Assembly: GCA_051453625.1 (NCBI GenBank)
Contig: JBOZIK010000001.1
Span: forward strand, 181,185,676-181,214,709
DNA from: Welwitschia mirabilis
Lineage: Eukaryota; Gnetophyta; Gnetopsida; Welwitschiales
Direction: 5' to 3'
DNA length: 29,034 bases
Position 1 is the first letter of the stretch. The number at the start of each line of letters is the position of its first letter. The notes below the pieces were generated by a model. It saw nothing but the letters and a program-made list of their open reading frames with translations, had not been told where the DNA came from and searched no databases. A program made the position numbers and the translations under genes. Of this stretch, positions 19,901-29,034 are shown piece by piece.

Positions 19901-22384
19901 GATTCAGAAACATGTAAACAAATATAGTTGTAGTGTAAGCAAGCAATTATTAAAGAAGCATGTTGCTAAATTTTTATTTTTACAAGAAAAACATACAATA
20001 CTATAATCATTTTAGTATTTATCTAGATTTCTTAAAATTATAATTATTGAATAGAAAAATTCAAAAAAATTATTAATAATAGTAAGGGAACATTTTAATA
20101 GGAAACAAAGTTCCAATTCTAGTAGCTACACATCTTATAGTTGAAGAGATGCAAGGTAGGAAACAAATTAATTTACTTATATAATGTTAATGCTTGTAAT
20201 TTCAAGTTTTCTTTCTAATAATCTCATTAATTTTCAACTAAATGCAATCCTAAATCTTATTTATCATAAAATTATCTATTTACACTACTTTTTTGGCAAC
20301 CATGTTATGGAGGTTAACCCTTAAGCTATTTTTAAAAAATTAAAATATCTAATATCAAAATGCAATTTGTTATATAAAAAACAAGTATTTAAGGCTCTCC
20401 ATATGCTTTAAGTACAATCTCTAATTAATAGAAGAAGAAATAATATCATTTGCAAAGTTGTTTGAAATAAAAGTATTAAAACAATTAAATTAAACAAAAC
20501 ACTTTCAATGATATTTAAAATAGAAATTTACAACACACACCTGATTTTTCTTAGGGAATCATATAAGCCACCAAAAATAATAGTCTTATGTTTATACAAT
20601 ATCTAAAAACAAAAGGTAACAATCATAAGTAATAGGATAACTAAATTCTAAAAAGTAAAACTTGGAAAAAAATGTAAGTACTCTCTCTCTTTCTCTCCTC
20701 CTCTCTCTCTTACACGCAAACATACATTAAACCAATAAAGGAATTGAACATGGGTTTCAAGACTTTTCCAAATGTGATTTTTAATTATTTTATTCAAGAC
20801 ACTTTATTTAAGGAATTTGAGTTCTAAATATTAACTAGATATTGTATGTTATTAAATCTTAACTGCATGTGTAGTTCCACAACATTTACTTACTATATTT
20901 CCATAAGTAAATGTCATATCTCTTGAATTGAATAAGAAAATAGGATACTAAAATATAAAATGAGAAGACATCAATAACATTTTGGAATAAAAGAAGACTC
21001 CTAAAATTGTTAAGACACAACACTCACCAATGTCACTGTTTCTTCTACTAGGTTCTATGAATACTTGGCTAGATGAGAGAAAGTGATTAGATATTTATAG
21101 ATAGTTAATTATGTAACATCATTGAATGTAGATACATCTATGCTAAAGATGCAAGGTGAATGAAAAGCAATGGAGGAGGAAGTGCAACTATTTAGGTGCC
21201 TTCCTACATAGTGTTTCAAAAAAAAGAAATAAATTCATGTAAATTATTTTTTGCCCTTTTCTTGTGCTCTTGTTTGCTTCATTAGCAGAGTTGAATCATA
21301 AATATGTTTATATAAGTACCAAAAAATAATCATTAGACATCATTTTGGACTCTTCATAAGGGCATAGTAGATGAAATTTATTGTTCACTCTCCAATATCT
21401 GATTTCCTAGACCTAATATCTTTTTATTAAATACCCTCTAAACTCCAAAGGTTGTAACTTATTCATCTGGTATTTTATAAATTAAAAGAAGAAAATGATA
21501 TGATCTTACACAAAGATTTGCAATCCAGTAGATAATCCAAAAAATTAGAAACCCTATGCATGCAAAGGTTAAACATACATACATTATTCTTAAATGGAGA
21601 TATATAATAATTATGATTAAAGTAAAATTGGACACTAGCATATGTTGCTTACACATCATCTCTAGCATGATAACTATAAAAAATATCTATAAGTACTAAT
21701 TTCCTTCTAGCTTTAGGATCTATATAAACTCTTAATGACTCTTTTTTATATATCTGTGAATCACAATTACTTCCTCTTAGAGATTTAAAAAAGACTAAAA
21801 TGTTTGGAAGTAAAAGAAAGAGGAATAAAATATTACATTTCATTAATAAGATATGTGTATAATGTTATAGGTTCTTTCATAATAAAAGAGAATGCTAATG
21901 AAGAATTAAACTTTCTTATAATTTTTAGAAGGAAAATAGAATTATGAGTAACTAACTCTCTCATTCAATACAATCTAAAACAACTCATAAAAATTATCAA
22001 GGTTGAGTTCATTATAGGCTTTTGCACTTAGCAAATGCTAGATGAAAAAGATTGAACTCATCCTTTACATAAATAGGTCTTGTTGCATTCTCCTTATAAT
22101 TTTTAACTTTGGTTAAACTATTTAGTCATGATAAAACAATTTAAAACATAAAATGATATAAATTTGAAAATGGTAATTTAAACTTTCTGAAATATAAATT
22201 AATCATAAACAACAAGTATTGTACATATTGTGAATTTGAAAATGGCTTTGAATTAGAAATATAAGTATTAAAATCATTTCTAAGAATACCTAATACTAAA
22301 TAATTTATAAACCTCTTTCCAATCATTTATAGAATTCAAAACAAAATACATAATAATTAGAGAACTAATGAAAATAACAATAAA
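19901..22384. other. No gene seen
   Basis: Apart from the CT microsatellite this 2.5 kb is AT-rich sequence without a frame that can be followed. The open frames of 60-70 codons on the minus strand near 21459-21843 and 22141-22326 are Ile/Leu/Tyr-rich, as random AT-rich DNA gives. Near 22155-22250 the words AATTTGAAAATGG and GAAATATAA each occur twice about 70 bases apart, a possible old duplication. Confidence 0.4.
20681..20710. repeat. (CT)n microsatellite
   Basis: A 30-base CT/TCT-rich simple repeat with small interruptions. Nothing around it indicates a promoter or 5' leader, where such tracts also occur in plants. Confidence 0.9.
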
Positions 22385-22533
22385 AGGAATATAATCAATA
22401 TAAGTAAGGAAGTTTAAAAAATATTTGCAAAAAAGAAATATAGTCAATATATTTAGGGCAAGTTCTAAAAATGTTTGGAGAAAAGGAATGTAGTTAATAA
22501 AAGTAGAGCAAACTCTAAAAATGTTTACAAAAT
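22385..22533. repeat. Tandem repeat, three units of 49-50 bp
   Basis: Units start at 22385, 22434 and 22484 with AGGAATATAATCAATA, AGAAATATAGTCAATA and AGGAATGTAGTTAATA. Each continues through an A/T-rich middle to TTTAAAAAATATTTGCAAAA, TCTAAAAATGTTTGGAGAAA or TCTAAAAATGTTTACAAAAT. Differences are mostly transitions. No fourth copy was seen on either side. Confidence 0.85.
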
Positions 22534-24637
22534 CTCTCTCCTTTTATGATAGTTCAACTTCAAGGAGAAATGACAAAATTCATATACAGAATGTACATGT
22601 ATTAATAAATTGTCATTTTTAAGATGTTCTTTAATACAATGATCTAGAGGAGGATACCTAACATATTTATTAGAGGCATAGTTATAACCCACTCTCCTCC
22701 CCTAGTGGCTATGGTTAACAATTAGTTTTATGTTGTGGAATCAATCACAAATGAGTTAAAAGTGTATGATAAGTAGAGTAGCTTATGGAATTCCATTTAA
22801 AGGTTGTATGAAAGAGTGGACTTCACAAATGATTAGGACTTAGCATTTAAGAATTGTGGTAATGAATTTATTATTATAGATGGACACCAATGCCTAAAAG
22901 GTAAATTTATTATATTAAATTAATGTAATCCTTTAGCGCATAGAGGTGGAAGTGAAATCCCAATAGAGTGGAGGATTATGGGCATTAATAAACAATATGG
23001 ACATTTTATTTATAGCTATGTTATAATGAATTGCTAAGATTTTTCTTTAAATCACTTATCATCTATGTTTGTAGTGTTTTTCCTTCACAAATTTAGATTC
23101 ATATGGCCTTGTAATGAGAATAAAAGGACTTGTAAAGGTTTGCATTTTTGTTTGTTAGACAGAAATGTTTTAATCTTTTATGGTCATTAACAAGGATTAT
23201 ATCTTCTATCATTGATCACTAATTATCCTTCATCTTGATTTTTTAAGGAATTCAATCAAGGATATTCTACTTTACTAAAATTTACTTTTAAAATTTCTTG
23301 TATTTTTTTGTAAGAAATTTTTTGTGTATCTATAGATATTTGCAAAAGAATTCATAAAAAGTTATAAAATATGCAAGGGCAGTATAGTAAGCTAAATTAT
23401 ACTTGGTTTTTTTTCTACAGAATGTTGCTCTAATGTTTTGTTATGCAAAGATCCTTTTACACATTTAATGAAAACATCAAATATTAAGGCTCTTATTTTA
23501 GGCCTTATTATTTAAGACTTCTTGCATTTTTCTATGGAATTATAAATCATATGTTAAATTAGAGAATGAAATATCTAGTCCCTTAGTTTCCTAAGAAAAT
23601 ATATCTTTTAAATTAATTTGTTATTAACATCTCAAACACCTAGTTTAGTGGCCTTGGTGAGATCTTGATTGCATAATTACCTAACATCTTTATTATTTAC
23701 TATTTCATTCCATTTACTCACAAGAGATTTGTTTAAACATTTGAAATGAATTTACTATTCTCTATGCATTAAGAATTAGATCATGAAATTATACTAGTAA
23801 TGACTAAAAGGTAGTTGATACTATCATAAGATACACAGACATTACTAAATCTAAATATCATCATTATAAGATTTTTCATTCTATTTGTTCTACTTCATTG
23901 CATATGTAAAACACCATAGATATTTTATTTTCCCCTCTGATAAGTACCACATTTATTTTTTTATTTAAAAAAAAAGTACCATCTCAAAAATGATGGTGTT
24001 AGAACTAGAATTGATATTTAACATTTGTCATTGAGTGTGCTATTTTGGTTTTGTAACTCAATTATTATACTTTTCTTATCATTTGTGATGCTCTTTTCCA
24101 TTCCTATTTTACATGTGTTATATACTTCTTTAGAAACTAGAAGTTAGTAAAGGGTTTTAAACAGACAAATATGACAAGGACCATAAATAAAATCACAAAT
24201 AAGATAGATAAGTTTTTAAGGCTTGTTTATGTAGTATCATTTAGTGCATTAATCTTGGGTATTTTATGAGTGTTCATGCTTGCATTTTCTATGTGAATTA
24301 AAAAAGAGCTAAATATTATTTTAAATCTTTAAGATGATTACACTAAGTTGTAAAACAAAGCATTAAATAAAATGTAGTAGGAGTAAACTTAAATTGGAAA
24401 GTTACATTTTGAGTAAATAGACATTCCTGTCCAATGACATGGATTTTGGTCATTTAATTATTTGATCAATAAGAGGGCCATGTCATACACATTTGGTCTA
24501 AGTATAGATATACAAAACTAAATATTTTTATGAAACTTCCATTCTAAATTAAAATATACTAAAAAGATGAAGATGATTATTTTCATGATTTTGGATATAG
24601 AATCTAAATTTGATGTGTGGTATTATCATATATTAAA

Positions 24638-24647
24638 NNNNNNNNNN
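24638..24647. other. Assembly gap, 10 N
   Basis: Ten unknown bases; true gap size may differ. Confidence 0.98.
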
Positions 24648-24901
24648 TAGGAGGATATTTGTATTTAGAGAAATAAAATCTATAATAATATAGCATGGGT
24701 ACAATTATAAAATCCTAAGGTCAAAATAGGAATAGCAATAAATGTATCGCTTTGCATCAAATTAATGTCAATATAATATTCCTATTATTATTTTTGGGTC
24801 TATAATAAAATGTTGATGCATTCCATATGAGTATACAAGGCTACAGCTTTGGCTTTTTCTTTTGAATTATGAACCAAATCAGATTATAATTTTATCAAAA
24901 C

Positions 24902-24918
24902 NNNNNNNNNNNNNNNNN
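24902..24918. other. Assembly gap, 17 N
   Basis: Seventeen unknown bases; true gap size may differ. Confidence 0.98.
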
Positions 24919-25009
24919 TAAACCAATCAATTTAATTATGGTTTTTTCCAAGGTAGGTAGTAGTTTATGTAATTGCCATATCACCAACACGATTATAGTC
25001 TTCTACTTA

Positions 25010-25170
25010 AGATTTTAAAGGAATTTTAGATGCCCAAGTGCCTCTACTCTTTACAAGTAAAGATGATTCTTTCTTATTATGAATGTATAAGCACTCCCTT
25101 ATGTTTCTTAATAATAATGTATAAGTTTCTTTACTAAAAGGCATACTAGCTACACATTTAGTCAAGTTGC
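25010..25170 (-). other. Possible coding remnant, unrecognised
   Basis: A minus-strand stretch of about 50 codons without stops reads MPFSKETYTLLLRNIREC and then KKESSLLVKSRGTWASK. It lies between the two larger unrecognised minus-strand remnants and in the same orientation, so it could be an exon or piece of the same gene. Stop-free runs of this length also arise by chance here, and a neighbouring frame looks almost as coherent, so the call is weak. Confidence 0.2.
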
Positions 25171-26235
25171 TTTTGCTATTCTACTGTCAACACTTAAAAT
25201 GCTTTGTAGTCCTACCAACACATTACACAAATCTACCACATGTTGTTTAGAATATGATTCCTTAGAAATAATGAAATTCAAAGATGAAATTAAAGAGACA
25301 CAAGGTATTCAAAAATGGCCTTAAATAGAGAAAGATGAAAACCTATTTAGCATTACACTTTAATGATTTGCATTTGGATGGTTTAGAAAATGTAAAAAAT
25401 TATCAATAATAGTGATAGGGGATTTGTTCATGTAAAGATAATGATAATAGGGGTTACAAGATTTATTTTTAAAGTAAATCATCTTACAATAATTTCTTGC
25501 TTAGTTGTTGCCAAAAATCCTAATAGATCTTTTTGCTTTGGCATAAACTTAGATGACTCCAAGTGAGTCTTCATTTGATTTGAATATGTGTAAACATAAT
25601 TATACTATGAAACTTACTATCATTAATGTTACTAAATTAATTGTAAGTTCTTTGTAATAAAATAATCTCAGATTTGACACTATAGTAGAAAATAAGACTT
25701 TTCTTAAAGTTAACAATCTAGTTATTCACTTCAGAACCAGATCCTTTGTCCATAAAGTAAGTAGGAGTACTTTCATCTAAGAATACTAAACAAGGAACTA
25801 AGATATGTATAACAAATCATTACACTAAATTCTACCTCTATTTTCTAAATGAGCAAAAACATAATACTTTTTTTATGTAAGAAATAAACTCTAAAAGTTA
25901 CAAATAGTGTTCTCTTATAAGTTCTTGTCCATTCACTTCAATGATAATGTAAGTAGCAATTTAATAAAGTCTAATACACATATCAATAAATGAATTATGA
26001 AAACTTCTTATAAATAATAAGAGAAGATAAAAATAATATAGCTAATCTAGAGGCAAGTGCACTATCAAAAATAAAGAATTACATATTAATAGAGCTCACT
26101 AAAGCAAAATGAAAAGCATTACTTCTAAAGTTTCATTTCTTTTTCTGATTTTGTAATTTAACTTAATTTTATCTTGGAAATTTAATATTTAATTGTAAAT
26201 AAAAGTGTAGCTATTTTTGAAAATTTAACTTCCCT
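25171..26235. other. No recognised gene
   Basis: Plain AT-rich sequence. A 40-codon minus-strand run near 25470-25600 (HLESSKFMPKQKDLLGFLAT) is the only text of note and cannot be assigned. Nothing else was found on either strand. Confidence 0.4.
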
Positions 26236-26322
26236 NNNNNNNNNNNNNNNNNNNNNNNNNNNNNNNNNNNNNNNNNNNNNNNNNNNNNNNNNNNNNNNNN
26301 NNNNNNNNNNNNNNNNNNNNNN
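26236..26322. other. Assembly gap, 87 N
   Basis: Unknown sequence; flanks are unique AT-rich DNA. Confidence 0.99.
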
Positions 26323-26799
26323 AACTTGAAAACTAAGATCTTGGATATTAGCTAATTTAATTTCATCATGCTTAATTACCTTTTAGTTTTTGTTCATTAT
26401 TTATGTTATTAATGGGAAAATCATGAATAAATTCTTCCTCTACTCATTATTCAAATTAGAAGAAAAAGAGCATTAGAGTGTGTCAAAGTCATTGAACTAC
26501 AAACAATGTTTGAAAAATCTAAGCAATAAGAAAACTTCTTTTAATAAAAAGGCAACAGAAAGCATAAGAAAAAAATCATAACTCCTATAATAAAGTTGTA
26601 GTTGGAAATTGGATAATGAGGCACAATCCATTGTAATAAAGCTAATTTTGAATATCTATACATTCTAGTGGAAGATGAAGAAACTCATTTAATAGAGGTA
26701 AATCATTCTGAAGAACATGCATTTGCACTTGTAGAAAGTTGACATACTTAATTACTTATTGAAGCATTTTGTAGTGTCATTATTTTTATTTAGTAATGG

Positions 26800-27350
26800 A
26801 AGTAGTTATTCCAAGATTTTCAACCTCTACTTTATCTATGCTTTCCTTTGCCTTTCATATTTTCTTTTCTTATTTTTCCATCTCTTTATGATTGCTACAA
26901 CTTTTATGATTTTAGAGTAAGTTTCTTGAGAATTTTGAGGTTCATTTTTCATCAACAAAGAAGACACCTCTTCATAGCAAATAGAAAGTGCATAAATTAT
27001 CCCACAGAAGTAATGATTTATGGGTATAATGTATTTAGTGTCTTGTAGATGGTATTTTCCTATAAAATGAGCTTAGCCAAAGGATATGGCTAAATCAAAG
27101 AGATGCAAGTTCCCTCCAAAATGGGCTTTCTAAATGTTTATAAATAAATCAAAGACAACTCTGACTAAATCACTATTTGCTATGATGACATTATATTTCC
27201 TTGGGAAATGGATCTCATTAAAGTTTCCAATTGAATTATGACTTGTTGTGATTCCTTTCTTATATTTACTTTCATCAAATTGCATTAGCACATGAAAAAT
27301 TCTAATATCATGAAGAGCTCATCCATGTATATAAAGCTCTATAGATCTTT
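26800..27350 (-). pseudogene. Unrecognised coding remnant near the CACTA right end
   Basis: A single minus-strand frame runs from about 27340 to about 26840, roughly 165-180 codons, with only about four or five stops (TGA, TAG, TAA types that could have been Gln, Arg or Trp). Readable pieces are IFHVLMQFDESKYKKG, FPRKYNVIIANSDLVRVVF, AHFGGNLHLFDLAISFG and a Cys/Tyr-rich ALSICYEEVSSLL. It ends in a basic segment (WKNKKRKYERQRK). I do not recognise a domain. The frame begins about 450 bases inside the candidate right terminus and points inward, as the main gene of a CACTA element often does. A plus-strand open frame at 26848-27048 is its shadow. Confidence 0.4.
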
Positions 27351-27479
27351 ACAAATGTGCTAATAAGAAAGAAAAGGATTATTAACTCTATGCAAATGAC
27401 TAGAAATTTATCATAGTGCTTAGATTCAAACAAAACTAAAACCCTATGTCCATAGCATTATGGTTTTATAAAAATTTCA

Positions 27480-27787
27480 AGAAAACTGACATTTAATGCA
27501 TAGTGCATTAAAGATGTTTTAATAGATGCATGTCTTCCCAAAAATATTAAGGATTTTTTTATCTAAATTCCTTAAAAAATTAAATTATTTAAGGCATCCA
27601 TTTTAGTAAACACCTTAAAAACTCATAATTTTTAAGGCATTTATTATAATACATGCCTTATTATTAATGTGTTATTCTAATAAAAATCATAAAAGTAATT
27701 CAAAAGGGCTTTTTAATGCATTAAAAAGCTCTATACTTAAGGTGTTTATTAAAATAAACTCTTTAAAAGCCTATATTTCTAGTAGTG
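27480..27787 (-). repeat. Right terminal and subterminal region of the CACTA-like element
   Basis: The terminal 25 bases are at 27763-27787 and, read inward on the minus strand, start CACTACTAGAAATATAGG. Subterminal words include AAACACCTTAAAAA (27608-27621), identical to the left-end copy, a CCTTAAA...TTTAAGG inverted pair near 27572-27596, TTTTTAAGGCATTTATT, and ACTTAAGGTGTTTATT. Word content and density closely mirror the left end. Confidence 0.62.
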
Positions 27788-29034
27788 AAAGTGTAGGAAT
27801 TAAGTAATTTGGTGTTCTTAGCATGCGTAATTATGATTATGGTAGTAATTTAGTTAATTTTCCAATTAAAGACATTGATACTACCTAGAGATGACATTGA
27901 TGTACTTAGTTACAATCAACTATCCATGATGTTCATGATGATAGAAAAGGTAAAACTAGAATTAAACATAGCTCACATACAAATCATGATAATGATAATG
28001 ATGATTTTCATTTAACTTTCAATGGTAAACTATTCTAAAATCTAATTTTGATGGTTCCACTTATTAAATTTTTTTTTTTTTATGTGTAGATAGATTATTA
28101 TAGGTACATCAAACATTGATAAGATACTAGATCATGATGGACATTTAAAGAAACAATCTTATAAAAAGGATTAGATCCTAAACTATAAAATCAATTGTTT
28201 GAATATGTCTAAGAAATTAAATATGTTTTGAATCAAGAAGTCTAGAAAGCTAAATACATTTAAAATGTACTAAGATAAAATACATAATAGAGTCAATTTG
28301 ATTTTTGACTAATATCTTATGATTCAGGTGAGCTATCAACATATATATTATGAAATCATGATCACAAAGATCCAAGGATACTATAATGAAAGATTCATTA
28401 GAATCTGGAAAAGTTAACTAAAGACATCTACAAAAGTAAAGAAGTCTATAGTGAAGATGTTTATAAAATTCAAGATACCTTTAACTAAAGTTCATATTAA
28501 CTAAAAACAAAATTATGTGTCCAAGATATTAACTATTTACTACATGGTGGTAACAAAATCAAATGGCTATATTTCAAGCTCAAATAGCTAGATCTTCTTC
28601 AAGCCTATAAAGCCTTAACATAACGAAATAGACAAGAACTTTTGGTACTTCATTAAATTAATCAAATATATAGATCTTGGAAAGCAAAAGTTAAGGAAAC
28701 CTATGACAAGAAATCAAAGGATTTATTGGTAAGAAGTTAACATTGTTTTATCTCTTCGACTTGGATCTTCATTGATTTATTATTCATTTATAATTATAAT
28801 AATAAAAACAACTTTAAGGAGCTTACATATTTATCAAATCAATATTTTTAGGCTATTATTGTATTCTATTTTTGATTTATATTAAGGACTATCTTATTAT
28901 TAAATATTGTTATAAAGTCTAATTTATTAAATATCAAATACTTTAGAAGGCAACATTTTTAGGGGTTGTATTTGACATTGTGATTTATTGTGCTTCTAAT
29001 TTGTAGTTATTTTATGGGGTTTTATGAGTTATTT
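27788..29034. other. No confident gene; weak retroelement-like text near the end
   Basis: If the CACTA-like element sits inside the copia element at 15460-16640, copia RT might resume here. It was not found. Near 28555-28735 the plus strand reads QAYKALT, NRQELLVLH and SWKAKVKETYDKKSKDLL, which faintly resembles the spacer between integrase and GPF/Y domain of gypsy elements (ending YDKK). Three stops and the lack of any other motif keep this tentative. A 13-base T run lies at 28069-28081. Confidence 0.25.

Larger units (their letters stand above)
22534..25009. other. No recognised gene
   Basis: This stretch is AT-rich and includes the 10-base and 17-base N runs. Around 22690-23010 the plus strand is somewhat less AT-rich and one frame reads fairly coherently (for example FIIIDGHQCLKGKFIILN and GGSEIPIEWRIMGINK) with few stops. 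The text matches nothing I know. Around 24440-24500 a short GC-richer phrase (CCTGTCCAATGACATGG) stands out. Nothing else is supported. Confidence 0.35.
16703..27787. mobile_element. Candidate CACTA (EnSpm-like) transposon, about 11.1 kb
   Basis: The left end TACTATAAGAAATATAGG and the inverted right end CACTACTAGAAATATAGG match at 22 of 25 positions. They resemble the plant CACTA terminus CACTACAAGAAA. Subterminal regions of about 250 bases on both sides carry repeated AAGGCATTT, CCTTAAAA and TTTTAAGG words in both orientations, plus an identical 14-mer. CACTA elements make 3-bp target duplications; here the flanks are AAT and AAA, so the match is imperfect. The interior has no recognised transposase domain (TNP2 or transposase-associated). 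The two ends could instead belong to two related but separate elements. About 0.66 kb of the interior is N. Confidence 0.5.

Noticed and set aside
21459-21843. Two minus-strand open frames with hydrophobic stretches, possibly membrane proteins
   Set aside because: The Ile/Leu/Tyr-rich text is what random AT-rich DNA yields; start context and any supporting neighbour are lacking.
28555-28735. Gypsy integrase spacer with YDKK
   Set aside because: The resemblance is faint, stops are near the chance level, and no YHPQ or GPF/Y motif accompanies it, so it was kept only as a remark.
1-29034. CRISPR arrays, bacterial operons, rRNA or organelle genes
   Set aside because: No regularly spaced repeats, no dense reading frames with ribosome binding sites, and no rRNA or organelle motifs were seen; content is that of plant nuclear repeats.

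Overview
This window looks like intergenic DNA from a large, very AT-rich plant nuclear genome (well under 30% G+C by eye, CpG almost absent). It is assembled with four runs of N. I found no intact gene. Everything recognisable is decayed transposable-element sequence: one Ty3/gypsy element on each strand, two Ty1/copia elements on the plus strand, tRNA-derived SINE-like heads, and the terminal sequences of a probable CACTA (EnSpm) DNA transposon. A land plant, most likely a seed plant, is inferred from this combination. The extreme AT content recalls lineages known for it (for example Welwitschia or some holoparasites), but the species cannot be read from this sequence.

Layout. 2-700 (+): 3' half of a gypsy integrase, followed by about 1.9 kb of unrecognised 3' region, a possible polypurine tract at 2599-2608 and perhaps the start of a 3' LTR. 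3780-6760 (-): a long gypsy gag-protease-RT remnant of Athila-like type, with gag, gag/protease hinge, protease and RT in order. 6761-8559: no gene. 8560-9900 (+): copia integrase C-terminal part and reverse transcriptase. 9901-15459: mostly featureless, with a purine-rich block, AT hairpins, a possible tRNA primer-binding site, a pyrimidine-rich block, a clear tRNA-like SINE head (12701-12773) and a weaker one (14697-14755). 15460-16640 (+): second copia pol remnant (protease/integrase). 16703-27787: possible 11-kb CACTA element with matching 25-bp terminal inverted repeats and shared subterminal motifs. Its interior holds a 130-bp tandem duplication, a 49-50 bp triplicate, microsatellites, the N gaps and two minus-strand stretches with few stops whose protein I do not recognise. 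27788-29034: unassigned AT-rich sequence.

The decay is informative. Reading frames stay aligned over hundreds of bases while stops (CAA/CAG/CGA to TAA/TAG/TGA) and G-to-A changes accumulate. In four separate polyproteins a conserved catalytic Asp reads as Asn. This is what long-term deamination of methylated cytosine on silenced repeats would produce. I saw no convincing new functional system; the best lead is the unrecognised minus-strand coding remnant inside the CACTA-like interval.
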